Assembly: GCF_000315545.1 (NCBI RefSeq)
Contig: NZ_JH992902.1
Location: 903,280-967,279 of the forward strand
DNA length: 64,000 nt
Reading direction: 5' to 3'
DNA from: Selenomonas sp. F0473
GTDB taxonomy: Bacteria; Bacillota; Negativicutes; Selenomonadales; Selenomonadaceae
In this document: positions 17,590-25,556 of the stretch, one piece after another
Numbering within the stretch: position 1 is the stretch's first letter
How the letters are laid out: every line of letters begins with the position of its first letter
Made by a program: the position numbers and the translations under genes
The notes under the pieces: generated by a model
The model's input: the letters and a program-made list of their open reading frames with translations, nothing else
Told to the model about the DNA's origin: nothing
Databases searched by the model: none

Positions 17590-18461
17590 GTGCTGCGGCT
17601 GCGAATGGACTTCCAGCGGTCATGAAGCCAAAACCATTCCTCGGGGTATTTTCGGATCCATTCTTCGATCCGCGCATTGATGTATTGTGTCGTACGGCGG
17701 ATGTCCTCCGCCTTGTCCGCCGTTTTTTCGACGCGAATCGCCGGCCCGACGGTGAGAATATGGCGGCCGTTCGGTTCGCGGTGCATGAACACGGGGAAAA
17801 TCGGAACGCCGCGGAACCGTGCGATGGAGGCCGCCCCCGTAAACGCATTCGTCTCCCGACCAAAGAACTCGACGATGATGCCGTCGCGCAGGCTCGGATC
17901 CTGATCGCTGATGAGACCGATGATCCAGCCCTCGTCGAGCATGCGGAACATCTCGCGCACGCCGCTGCTGTATGTGATATGCATGCCGACGAGCGCGCGG
18001 TACTCGTTGATGAAACGATCCATACCGGCCGAGGACTGCTTCTTTGCAACGCCGACGAGCGGGTACCCCGCGCAGGCGAACGCGCCCCCCATGAGCTCCC
18101 AGTTGCCGCTGTGTGAAGTCGCAAAAATGGCGCCCCTCCCCTCCGCCATGACGGCGTTCAGCTCGTCCACGGCGCCGGTGATCGTCACATAGTCCGACAT
18201 GCGCGCCTTCATCACCGGGAAGCGCAGCACCTCCATGAGCATAGGGCCGAAGCGCAGCGCGCTTGCGCGCGCGATACGCGCCGCTTCCCGCTCATCCGCA
18301 CCGAGGCAGCGCATGATTTGAGCCCGGGCGAGGTTCTTTCGTTTCGCTGGAATAAATATCCATGCGAGCGCCGCCGTCCACGCGCCGAGCTTCATCGCCG
18401 CGTCGTGCGGGAGGAGGCAGACGATACGACTGAGCCATTTTACGGCATAGTAGGACAGCAT
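17586..18461 (-). CDS. lpxL: Lipid A biosynthesis lauroyl/myristoyl acyltransferase, LpxL/HtrB family
   Basis: The start is set at the ATG at 18461 (MLSYYAVKW), giving 291 residues; an upstream extension lies inside lpxD and is spurious. The HX4E catalytic motif is His117-Glu122 (HSGNWE). It has a hydrophobic N-terminus and the SDQDPS and HREP blocks typical of late acyltransferases, which add a secondary acyl chain to Kdo-lipid A at the inner membrane. It begins 1 bp after the lpxD stop and ends under the -35 box of the next operon. The related trehalose acyltransferase fold is excluded by context. Confidence 0.92.
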   Translation of the reverse strand: MLSYYAVKWLSRIVCLLPHDAAMKLGAWTAALAWIFIPAKRKNLARAQIMRCLGADEREAARIARASALRFGPMLMEVLRFPVMKARMSDYVTITGAVDELNAVMAEGRGAIFATSHSGNWELMGGAFACAGYPLVGVAKKQSSAGMDRFINEYRALVGMHITYSSGVREMFRMLDEGWIIGLISDQDPSLRDGIIVEFFGRETNAFTGAASIARFRGVPIFPVFMHREPNGRHILTVGPAIRVEKTADKAEDIRRTTQYINARIEEWIRKYPEEWFWLHDRWKSIRSRST

Positions 18462-18462
18462 G

Positions 18463-19476
18463 TTACTCTTTCCCGCCCAATTTCTTTTCGAGCGTCTTAA
18501 GTTTTTTCGCCATCTCCGGCAGACGGCGGATCGCGGCTTGTACGCGCAGCCACTCGGCATGGGACTGTACGGGGAACCCGGCGCCGAACGTTCCCTCCGG
18601 CATGTCGCCGATGATCCCGGAACGCGCGGCATAGACGGAGTTCGCGCCGATATTGATGTGCCCGACCGTACCGACCTGCCCGCCGAAGGTGACATTGTGC
18701 CCGACCTTCGTCGATCCGGAGATGCCCGTCTGCGCGACGATGAGACAGTTCGCCCCGATACTGCAGTTGTGACCGATGTGCACGAGATTGTCAATCTTCG
18801 TCCCCCTGCCGATCACCGTCGAGCCGAGCGTCGCACGATCGATGCCGACGTGCGCGCCGATCTCCACATCGTCCTCGATGACGACGTTGCCGACCTGCGG
18901 CACTTTGGTATGTACGCCCTGCTCCGTCGTAAAGCCGAACCCGTCCGCGCCAACGACGGCGCAGCTATGGATCGTACAGCGCGCGCCGATGCGGCAGTGC
19001 TCGCGCACGACCGCATTCGGATAGAGCACCGTCCCGTCGCCGATCTCGCTGTACTGTCCGACATAAGTGTGCGGATAGAGCGTGACGCCCGCACCGAGCA
19101 CGGCGTTGTCGTCCACATAGGCAAAGGGCAGGACGGTCACGCCCGCGCCGATGCGAACATTGCTGCCAATGTACGCCTGATCGCTCACACCGACAGGATG
19201 TGCAATCGCAGGGGTAAAGATCGCGAGCAGTTTTGCAAACGCCGCTTTCGGATCGTCCACATAGATGACCGCCCCCGCGAAGCCCTCCGTTCCCGTCGGC
19301 AGGAGCAGCGCCCCCGCCGCTGCGGTGCGGGCCTCGTCGATATGCGGCGAAACGGCAAAGGCGAGATCGTCCGCCCCCGCATCCTCCAGAGATGCGAGGC
19401 CGCGGATCACGCGCGCGCCGTCGCCGCCGACGGTTCCGCCGACGAATGCCGCAGCTTCGCTGACTGTCTTTTCCAT
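18463..19476 (-). CDS. lpxD: UDP-3-O-(3-hydroxyacyl)glucosamine N-acyltransferase
   Basis: A 337-residue LpxD: an N-terminal uridine-binding domain (residues about 1-100), then a long left-handed beta-helix of hexapeptide repeats (IGANVRIGAGVT and so on) and a C-terminal amphipathic helix ending KLGGKE. The motif region HNCSIGANCLIVAQ ... VGHINIG contains the conserved catalytic His equivalent. LpxD adds the second hydroxyacyl chain in lipid A synthesis. It follows the Skp-like lipoprotein gene by 15 bp, the classic skp-lpxD order. fabZ, lpxA and lpxB, which often follow, are not in the window. Confidence 0.96.
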   Translation of the reverse strand: MEKTVSEAAAFVGGTVGGDGARVIRGLASLEDAGADDLAFAVSPHIDEARTAAAGALLLPTGTEGFAGAVIYVDDPKAAFAKLLAIFTPAIAHPVGVSDQAYIGSNVRIGAGVTVLPFAYVDDNAVLGAGVTLYPHTYVGQYSEIGDGTVLYPNAVVREHCRIGARCTIHSCAVVGADGFGFTTEQGVHTKVPQVGNVVIEDDVEIGAHVGIDRATLGSTVIGRGTKIDNLVHIGHNCSIGANCLIVAQTGISGSTKVGHNVTFGGQVGTVGHINIGANSVYAARSGIIGDMPEGTFGAGFPVQSHAEWLRVQAAIRRLPEMAKKLKTLEKKLGGKE

Positions 19477-19491
19477 GCCTCTAGCCCCTTT

Positions 19492-19923
19492 TTACTGGAG
19501 TTTTTGAATGACTTCGTCGGTCAGATCCACGCCGCCCGAGAGCACGGCCGGATACTGCTTGGAACTGTCCATCACGACATCTAATTTCTTCTCTTTGACA
19601 ACATCCTGAACGGCGGCATTCATCTTCTGCTCGAGCTGCACGCTGTAGACTTGGTTGAGCCCCGCCATCTTGCGCTGGGTGTCCATCTGGATCTGCTGCG
19701 CTTCCTCCTGCGTCATTTTGGGATTCGCCTGGAAACGGGACTGCGCCTCTTTCTGCGCTTCGGCGAGTTTTCCGTTCGCCTCCTCCACAATGGCCTTGAT
19801 CTGCGGCGCTTCGTTCTGTACGCGTTCGCGATCCACGGTACCGACATGCACCTGACCGCAGCCCGCCGTGAAGAGACTTGCTGCAAGAAGAACCGCCGCG
19901 GGTACTGCGCTGAAATATTTCAT
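19492..19923 (-). CDS. Skp/OmpH-like periplasmic chaperone, lipoprotein form
   Basis: 143 residues with a lipoprotein signal (lipobox TAGC, Cys22) and an OmpH-like start to the mature part (VGTVDRERV). Charged helices predicted to coil follow (residues about 40-110), then the C-terminal OmpH block DVVMDSSKQYPAVLSGGVDLTDEVIQKL. Skp holds unfolded outer-membrane proteins in the periplasm. A lipid-anchored version is atypical, since E. coli Skp is soluble. It lies in the skp-lpxD operon together with two other anchored relatives. Confidence 0.82.
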   Translation of the reverse strand: MKYFSAVPAAVLLAASLFTAGCGQVHVGTVDRERVQNEAPQIKAIVEEANGKLAEAQKEAQSRFQANPKMTQEEAQQIQMDTQRKMAGLNQVYSVQLEQKMNAAVQDVVKEKKLDVVMDSSKQYPAVLSGGVDLTDEVIQKLQ

Positions 19924-19935
19924 GGAAAAATCCTT

Positions 19936-20997
19936 TCATTCTTTGATACTCTGCATTTCCCGTACCATTTCTCCCGTCACGTCCGTCGCTGAGCGCGAAA
20001 TGATCGGCGCATAGCGACGGACGGAAAACGCGTCGTCTCCCCCCAGCCGCACCGGCGCCTGTTCTTCGGGCGATGCGAGCACAAGGGAAAAGGCGTGCGT
20101 GAGGGCAAGTTTTGCCGCGCGGCTGCGGACATCCCTCATGATCCGCTCTTCGAGGGCGTCCGCCTCGCTCCGCAGTTTCGCAAGACGTATCGTACGTTCG
20201 GCAATCGCGGAGCGCTCATCGCGCGCATCAAGCGCGCGCTTCATCTCCGCCGCATTCCGCTCCTCCGCCTCGCTCCGCAGGCGTTCTGCCTCGGCCCTCT
20301 GCGCGTCGACGGTCTCCTGCGCCCGTTTCGTCCACATCGCTTGCTGCGGCTCGATGCGGGCGGCAACCCGCGCGCGGATCTCCGCCCGCCATGTGTCGTA
20401 GAGAGCCATTTGCCGTGCGCCGCGCTCCGCCTTGAGCGCCTCGAGCCGGCGTTCCCATCCGGCACGCTCCGCGGCAAGCTCCTCCTCCGAGACACGCGGG
20501 CCGTGCATGGCGCGCTGGTTGTCAATCTTGAGGTTGAGGTTGAGGATCGCGTTCAGATATTCGTCGTCGATCGCCTTGCTGCGCGCCTTATAGTCCGGCT
20601 CCGTCTCCTTTGCATACGCCTCGGCGAGGCGTTTCCGCTCGCGTTCAAGTTCCACCCGCGCGCCGATGACGGCCTGCGCGTTCTTCTGCCATACCGAGTC
20701 GTCAAAAGGCGCGGCGTCCGCTTGCGGCGGGTCGATCTTCGGGGCCGGCACGGCATTGCGCAGACGGAGGGCAAGCGTACGTTCCTCGGCGCGCAGTTCC
20801 TGCAGATGCGCGTAGGAGGGATGCGCCGCCAGCACCTCGTCGATGCGCATGACGGCGATATCGCTCTTTCCCGGAGCTTTATTCTTGTCACGCATAAAGA
20901 AACAGATGCAAAGGGCGATCAGCAGGAGGCAAATGAGCCCCGCAAGGATTTCCCTGCGCCTTGTTTTCCAAAGTTCCGGCACACGCCCGCCCCCCAT
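19936..20997 (-). CDS. Membrane-anchored coiled-coil protein, distantly OmpH-like
   Basis: 353 residues: one N-terminal membrane helix (about 15-35), then an OmpH-like opening (AVMRIDEVLAAHPSYAHLQEL) and a long Glu/Arg/Ala-rich coiled coil (about 70-290). A short C-terminal region ends in TGEMVREMQSIKE, which recalls the C-terminal strand of Skp. A GTG at 20982 with a GGGGGG site is an alternative start. It sits between two Skp-like genes, so it is probably an enlarged envelope chaperone or periplasm-spanning scaffold. I cannot assign a precise role. Confidence 0.65.
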   Translation of the reverse strand: MGGGRVPELWKTRRREILAGLICLLLIALCICFFMRDKNKAPGKSDIAVMRIDEVLAAHPSYAHLQELRAEERTLALRLRNAVPAPKIDPPQADAAPFDDSVWQKNAQAVIGARVELERERKRLAEAYAKETEPDYKARSKAIDDEYLNAILNLNLKIDNQRAMHGPRVSEEELAAERAGWERRLEALKAERGARQMALYDTWRAEIRARVAARIEPQQAMWTKRAQETVDAQRAEAERLRSEAEERNAAEMKRALDARDERSAIAERTIRLAKLRSEADALEERIMRDVRSRAAKLALTHAFSLVLASPEEQAPVRLGGDDAFSVRRYAPIISRSATDVTGEMVREMQSIKE

Positions 20998-21083
20998 CGC
21001 ATACGCCTATACCTCGCTATAAAAATATACCGAGCAGCGCTCTGCCCGGTACATTTGCGCGTGTCATATCGTATGAACCTAAT

Positions 21084-21548
21084 TTACTTGCTCAGCTGTT
21101 TAACGACATCCTGTGTGATGTCCTGGCCACCGTAGACCACAGCGTTCTTTTCAATGACGACGGAGAGCCCCTTCTTCTCCGCGACGCTCTTGACGGCGTC
21201 CTGGATGCTCTTCTCGATGGGTTCCATCAGTTCTTCGTTCTTCTGCTGGAGACGCTGCATTGTCTGCTGATAATAGTCGGATTTCTCCTGATCGTTCATG
21301 TTGGCCGACTTCGACTCAAAATCCGCCTGGGCTTCCTGCGAAGCCTTCTGCATCTCCGCGTTTGCCGCCGCGAGCTGCGGATGCTGGCTACCGACCTGTC
21401 GATAGTCCACAACCCCCACGGAGGAAGACGCTGCGGAGACGATGCCCGAACCGCTCTGCGTGAGTGCGAGCGCGACCACCGAGCCGACGAAGACGACGGC
21501 GATGAGGATGCTGATGAGTTTAACTTGCTTCTTTTCGAGTTTGATCAT
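21084..21548 (-). CDS. Skp/OmpH-like chaperone, membrane-anchored form
   Basis: 154 residues from the ATG at 21548 (MIKLEKKQ), with AGGAG upstream; the reading to 21626 has no support. A transmembrane helix at about 13-33 lacks a clear cleavage site. The OmpH fold follows: VGVVDYRQVGSQHPQL, a coiled-coil arm (60-110) and the terminal KGLSVVIEKNAVVYGGQDITQDVVKQL. It is likely anchored in the inner membrane and captures outer-membrane proteins as they leave the translocon. It is the first gene after a good promoter (21603-21631). Confidence 0.85.
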   Translation of the reverse strand: MIKLEKKQVKLISILIAVVFVGSVVALALTQSGSGIVSAASSSVGVVDYRQVGSQHPQLAAANAEMQKASQEAQADFESKSANMNDQEKSDYYQQTMQRLQQKNEELMEPIEKSIQDAVKSVAEKKGLSVVIEKNAVVYGGQDITQDVVKQLSK

Positions 21549-21602
21549 GAAAAAAGTCTCCTTTTCTTCTAAGAACCGGCGGCACGGATGCCGACCGCAC
21601 TC

Positions 21603-21631
21603 ATTATAACAAAGAGTGCGACGCAATTCAA
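21603..21631 (-). promoter_or_regulatory. Promoter for the skp-like/lpxD/lpxL genes
   Basis: On the minus strand TTGAAT (21626-21631), a 17-bp spacer and TATAAT (21603-21608) lie about 55 bp upstream of the start at 21548. Confidence 0.65.
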
Positions 21632-21762
21632 TATCATTTTGTTTTGTACGCGCAGAGCAGTGCGCCGTCCGAACTCTCTTAAAAATCCCCCGCGGAATCC
21701 CGCACGCTTATCATACAACATTCAAGGCGTTCGGGCAACAACAACGTATAAAAACGGTCCGC

Positions 21763-23217
21763 TCACGGAGATGCCGCGCGCCGATAAACGCGCAGCTTCG
21801 TCCGCTCTGCGGGCGTCTCTCCGAGGAAGTCCCACATTCGCGCATCAAAGTTTTCTGCAAAGTCATCGAAGCGGTGCCGTTCCACGACGAGATAAACCGT
21901 GCGGTCATGCGGCAGCGCGTCGATCGGCAGGAACGGCATGACGTTCTTTCCAGTCCAGCTCATCTCTTTCGGCGCGCTTGCGGCAATCTCTTCGCGCGTT
22001 GCCAGCGCGTACATCATATGCCCCGTATAGTAGGGCACCGTCGCCGTATAGTCCCCGTAACAGACGATGAGATCGTCGGCGCGGAGCTGCGGGCTGATGA
22101 GCGCCGCCGCCTCTTTGCCACTGAAATGACCGTCCCACGCGGAATAGTTCGAGACGACGACCGCCAACGCAAGGTAAAGCCCCATGCCCACGGCGGCCGC
22201 AGCGCGCAGGACGCGAGGATTGCGCGCGAGCAGACGCGCCGTTAAAATCGCGGCCGGCAGGAACGCGGGAAAACTATACGTCGGATACTTCGTCGCCATG
22301 CATTGAAAAAAGAGCGGCACGACGATCGCCCAAACGAGCAGGAACTGCGCGCGTATATCAATCGCCGGCTGTACGCGCCACGCGCGGAAGAGCGCGAGCG
22401 GCAGGGCGAAACTCCACGGGAACATCCCGATGAAATAGATGCCGAGATAAAAATACCAGACGTTCCACTGCGCGTGTTCCGGCACCGTCGCACGCAGGAC
22501 ATTGTGAATCCCGAGGAAGGTGTCGACAAAGGCGGCGCCGTGTACCGTATACATATAAAGGTACCAGGGCCCGCAGACGGCGAGATAGACGAGAAGCCCC
22601 GTCGGAATCCGGATGCGCGTCAGCGTGCCGAGATCCCGCCGCACGGCAAGGAAGACGAGGATAATCAGCCCCGGCAACAGGAGTCCGATCGGCCCCTTCG
22701 TAAGTGTGGCAAGTCCCGCGCAGGCATACGCAATGTAAAAATATGCGCGTCGGTCTTCCCAATAGCCGATAAAAAACGCGGCGAGGGTACCGCCGAAAAA
22801 GACGAAGAGGCTCATATCCGTGAGGATGAGCTTCGCGAGTACGGCATAGAGCAGACCCGTGCCGAGGATCAGCGCCGACCAAAACGCCGTGCGTTCATCG
22901 TAGAGCCGCCGCGCAAAGCCGTACGTCAGCGCAAGTCCGCCGACGGCAAAGAGCGCCGGGAAAAACCGCGCGGCAAAATCCGTCACGCCGAACGCGGAGA
23001 ACGCCGCGATCAGCTCCCAATAGAAAAAGATCGGCTTATCGTACCAGTAGCCGCCGTAGATCCGCGGAGAGAGATAATCCCCCGCCGCGAGCATCTCCTT
23101 CGCCGTCTGCGCATAGTTCACCTCGACGGGCGCCGTCACGGCAAGTCCCGCATTCCCCCAAAAGTACAAGAGGGAGAGCAGTATGAGCGCGCCGAGATAC
23201 TTCACCGTCTCGTTCAT
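21763..23217 (-). CDS. ArnT/PMT-family membrane glycosyltransferase
   Basis: 484 residues with about 11-12 hydrophobic segments. The family's first periplasmic loop is recognisable: APVEVNYAQTAKEML (acidic residue replacing the usual Asp-Glu pair) followed by YGGYWYDKPIFFYW. These GT-C enzymes transfer a sugar from an undecaprenyl phosphate carrier to lipid A or another envelope acceptor on the periplasmic face. It is shorter than E. coli ArnT (550). It overlaps the GT2 gene by 4 bp; together they look like a sugar-charging plus sugar-transfer pair. The donor could be 4-amino-arabinose or another sugar, as no other arn genes are present. Confidence 0.82.
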   Translation of the reverse strand: MNETVKYLGALILLSLLYFWGNAGLAVTAPVEVNYAQTAKEMLAAGDYLSPRIYGGYWYDKPIFFYWELIAAFSAFGVTDFAARFFPALFAVGGLALTYGFARRLYDERTAFWSALILGTGLLYAVLAKLILTDMSLFVFFGGTLAAFFIGYWEDRRAYFYIAYACAGLATLTKGPIGLLLPGLIILVFLAVRRDLGTLTRIRIPTGLLVYLAVCGPWYLYMYTVHGAAFVDTFLGIHNVLRATVPEHAQWNVWYFYLGIYFIGMFPWSFALPLALFRAWRVQPAIDIRAQFLLVWAIVVPLFFQCMATKYPTYSFPAFLPAAILTARLLARNPRVLRAAAAVGMGLYLALAVVVSNYSAWDGHFSGKEAAALISPQLRADDLIVCYGDYTATVPYYTGHMMYALATREEIAASAPKEMSWTGKNVMPFLPIDALPHDRTVYLVVERHRFDDFAENFDARMWDFLGETPAERTKLRVYRRAASP

Positions 23218-24188
23218 ACTTCCCTCCCTTCGGCCGCTATTCGATTCTCCGTAGGATTTCTTCGATTATCCTGCGCAATGAGATAGAGCGGACGGTTTTT
23301 TACCTCCTGCAGGACGCGCGCGATATACTCGCCGCAGATGCCGAGCATCATCATCTGCATCCCGCCGAAAAACGCGCAGCAAACGACGATGGTCGACCAG
23401 CCCGGCACCGTCTCGCCGCGCAGCGTCTCAAAGAGCACGTGCAGGAAGAGCGCGACCGCAAAGAACGCCGACAGCACGCCCACGTAGAAGGCGGCGCGCA
23501 GCGGCTGTACCGAGTAGGCAAGGATGCCGTCCAGCGCAAACGATATCATCTTATGCAGGGAGAATTTCGACCGCCCCGCAAATCGCTCCTGCGCCACGAA
23601 CTCCACCTGCGTCTTCCGGAAGCCCATCGCGCCCACGATGCCGCGGATGAAACGCGCATGTTCACGGTAGCGGCGCAGGGCGAGCACGGCCTTCCGGTCC
23701 ATGAGACGAAAGTCCGATCCCCCCTCTTGAATCTCCACATTCGCGAGGAGGTTGAGCAGGCGATAGTAATATTTTGACGTCAGGCGCTTAAAGAGAGAGG
23801 CTCCTTCGGTCGTGAGACGCACGGTCTGTACGATATCGAAGCCCTCCTCCCATTTTCCGATGAGTTCGGGCAGGAGCTCGGGCGGATGCTGCATATCGCC
23901 GTCCATCGTGATCACGGCATCTCCGTCGGCATGATCGATACCGCAGGTCAGGGCGATCTGGTGTCCGGAATTGCGCGCAAGAAAAATCGACTGCACATGT
24001 TCATCCGCGGCGCCGAGCTCCATCAGGATCTCACGCGTGCGGTCGCGGGATCCGTCGTCCACAAAGAGGAGCTCGTACGCATACGGCAGCGGCTCCATCA
24101 CGGCGGCGACGCTGCGCGCAAAATGCGCGATATTCTCCGCTTCATTGTAGACGGGGACGACGATCGAAATTCGTTTCAGTTCGCCCAA
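23214..24188 (-). CDS. GT2-family glycosyltransferase (ArnC/GtrB/DPM1-like)
   Basis: 324 residues. The GT-A domain has SIVVPVYNEAENI at the N-terminus and the DXD-type metal motif TMDGDMQHPPE. Two C-terminal transmembrane helices (about 230-300) are typical of polyprenyl-phosphate glycosyltransferases. It should load a sugar from a nucleotide donor onto undecaprenyl phosphate for the ArnT-like enzyme next to it. The start is a TTG at 24188; no better in-frame start with a ribosome site is seen. It lies 48 bp after the outer-membrane barrel gene. Confidence 0.88.
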   Translation of the reverse strand: MGELKRISIVVPVYNEAENIAHFARSVAAVMEPLPYAYELLFVDDGSRDRTREILMELGAADEHVQSIFLARNSGHQIALTCGIDHADGDAVITMDGDMQHPPELLPELIGKWEEGFDIVQTVRLTTEGASLFKRLTSKYYYRLLNLLANVEIQEGGSDFRLMDRKAVLALRRYREHARFIRGIVGAMGFRKTQVEFVAQERFAGRSKFSLHKMISFALDGILAYSVQPLRAAFYVGVLSAFFAVALFLHVLFETLRGETVPGWSTIVVCCAFFGGMQMMMLGICGEYIARVLQEVKNRPLYLIAQDNRRNPTENRIAAEGREV

Positions 24189-24236
24189 CGCGCCCCCCTT
24201 TCTTCAACGGATCCAAACGGCAGCCTATACCGCGCC

Positions 24237-25556
24237 TCAGAAGTTGCCGATCACGCGCAGCCACGCGTCGTGCCGATCTATGAGTCCCGCAAGGCTGAGG
24301 AAATCATGCACCTTGTACCGCAGTTCTACCTCTCCCGTGCCGTCGGCCGTAAAGTGCTCATAGCGCAGCAGCCAACGCGGGTGGAGTTCGTAGGTCCCCG
24401 CAACGGAGACCTGACCCTCCCGGAGGTCGTAGCGCAGTTCGCCCGTCAGGCGGGGGGCAAGCGTACGCGCGTAGCCGAGGCGCCAGTCAAATCGGACGTC
24501 CTCGGGCGCGGCGTCGGTCTCAAAGTAGAGTTCGTCCCGCCGGCCGAGCATCCGCCCCGCATGCAGACGCACACGCAGATTGCTGCGCCGCGCGCCGCGG
24601 CGCTCCTCCGACGTGCGCCCGATGTCGAGCCACCCCGTCAGCCGCAGACGGTAGCGCGTCGTATCCGTACGGCTCATCACCCGCATCCGCTCCCCCGGCG
24701 TGATCTCAACATGCGAGGTCAGCCGCAGACGGCGAAAGTCGCTTCCGCTGTCGAGCGCGCCGGCCATCTGTTCCTCAAAGGCGCCGCGGTGGCGTTCGAT
24801 AAAGCCGACCGGCACGCCCACGAGACGGTTGACCTCCGTCTCCATAACCGAACGCCGCGTGAGCAACGTGACGTTGGGGATCGTGTCCGAGCGCATCGAG
24901 AGATCGACCGTCCGCACGACGGGCAGACGCGGATAGACCGTGAGACGCACTGTTGCCGTCCGATCCACGTCGACGTCGTAGTCCGCGCGGAACTCCGGGA
25001 GATGCGCATCCATGTAAGCCGTCAGGCGGCGTTTCAGCGCGCCCGCGGCCCAATCCGTCGCCGCAAGAGGGAGCCCTACGAGAGCATCCGAAAAGACCTG
25101 CTCCACGCCCGCGAGGTCTTTTCTTACAAGCGCTTCGACCGCGGGCGGCATCCCCTCGACTTCCGTGTTCAGCGTGACGTCCGCGATGGTATCCGCCCAC
25201 GGGACCAGCCGGATCTCCACGGCGGCGCGCGTCCCCGGCCGGACGCGCACGTCGGTCACCGTATAACCGACAAGCAGGCGGTCAAAGACCGCCCCGATGA
25301 TCCGCTCCTCCTCCGCGGGGTCGATCTCGGCCGTGCGCCGCCCTTCCATACGCTCCGCAGCAATCGCCGCAATGGTACGTTCCATGCGCTCACGCACAAT
25401 GGAGGGAATGGGCTGCGTCCCGCCGACTGCCGCCGTCGTCTCCTCCACATAAACGTCCGCCGCATGCGCGGGCACGGCAAAGAGAAGCCCCGCCGAGAGA
25501 ACGGCGAGCACGCATACGCGGCGCAGGCCGGCCGACAGGGGATCCCCCGGCCGCAT
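24237..25556 (-). CDS. Putative outer-membrane beta-barrel protein adjacent to BamA
   Basis: 439 residues from the ATG at 25556, which shares one base with the bamA stop (TAATG); an upstream extension is spurious. It has a signal peptide ending AHA-AD near residue 27. An N-terminal half has repeated alpha/beta segments (for example DVRVRPGTRAAVEIRLVPW) that resemble POTRA-like modules. The C-terminal half of alternating amphipathic strands ends in Phe (WLRVIGNF), the usual BAM recognition signal. I do not recognise the family by name. Coupling to bamA suggests a role in outer-membrane assembly. Confidence 0.7.
   Translation of the reverse strand: MRPGDPLSAGLRRVCVLAVLSAGLLFAVPAHAADVYVEETTAAVGGTQPIPSIVRERMERTIAAIAAERMEGRRTAEIDPAEEERIIGAVFDRLLVGYTVTDVRVRPGTRAAVEIRLVPWADTIADVTLNTEVEGMPPAVEALVRKDLAGVEQVFSDALVGLPLAATDWAAGALKRRLTAYMDAHLPEFRADYDVDVDRTATVRLTVYPRLPVVRTVDLSMRSDTIPNVTLLTRRSVMETEVNRLVGVPVGFIERHRGAFEEQMAGALDSGSDFRRLRLTSHVEITPGERMRVMSRTDTTRYRLRLTGWLDIGRTSEERRGARRSNLRVRLHAGRMLGRRDELYFETDAAPEDVRFDWRLGYARTLAPRLTGELRYDLREGQVSVAGTYELHPRWLLRYEHFTADGTGEVELRYKVHDFLSLAGLIDRHDAWLRVIGNF

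Noticed and set aside
17586-18794. 402-residue reading of lpxL
   Set aside because: The first 111 residues are Arg/Ser-rich and lie inside lpxD; the ATG at 18461 gives the normal LpxL length and start.
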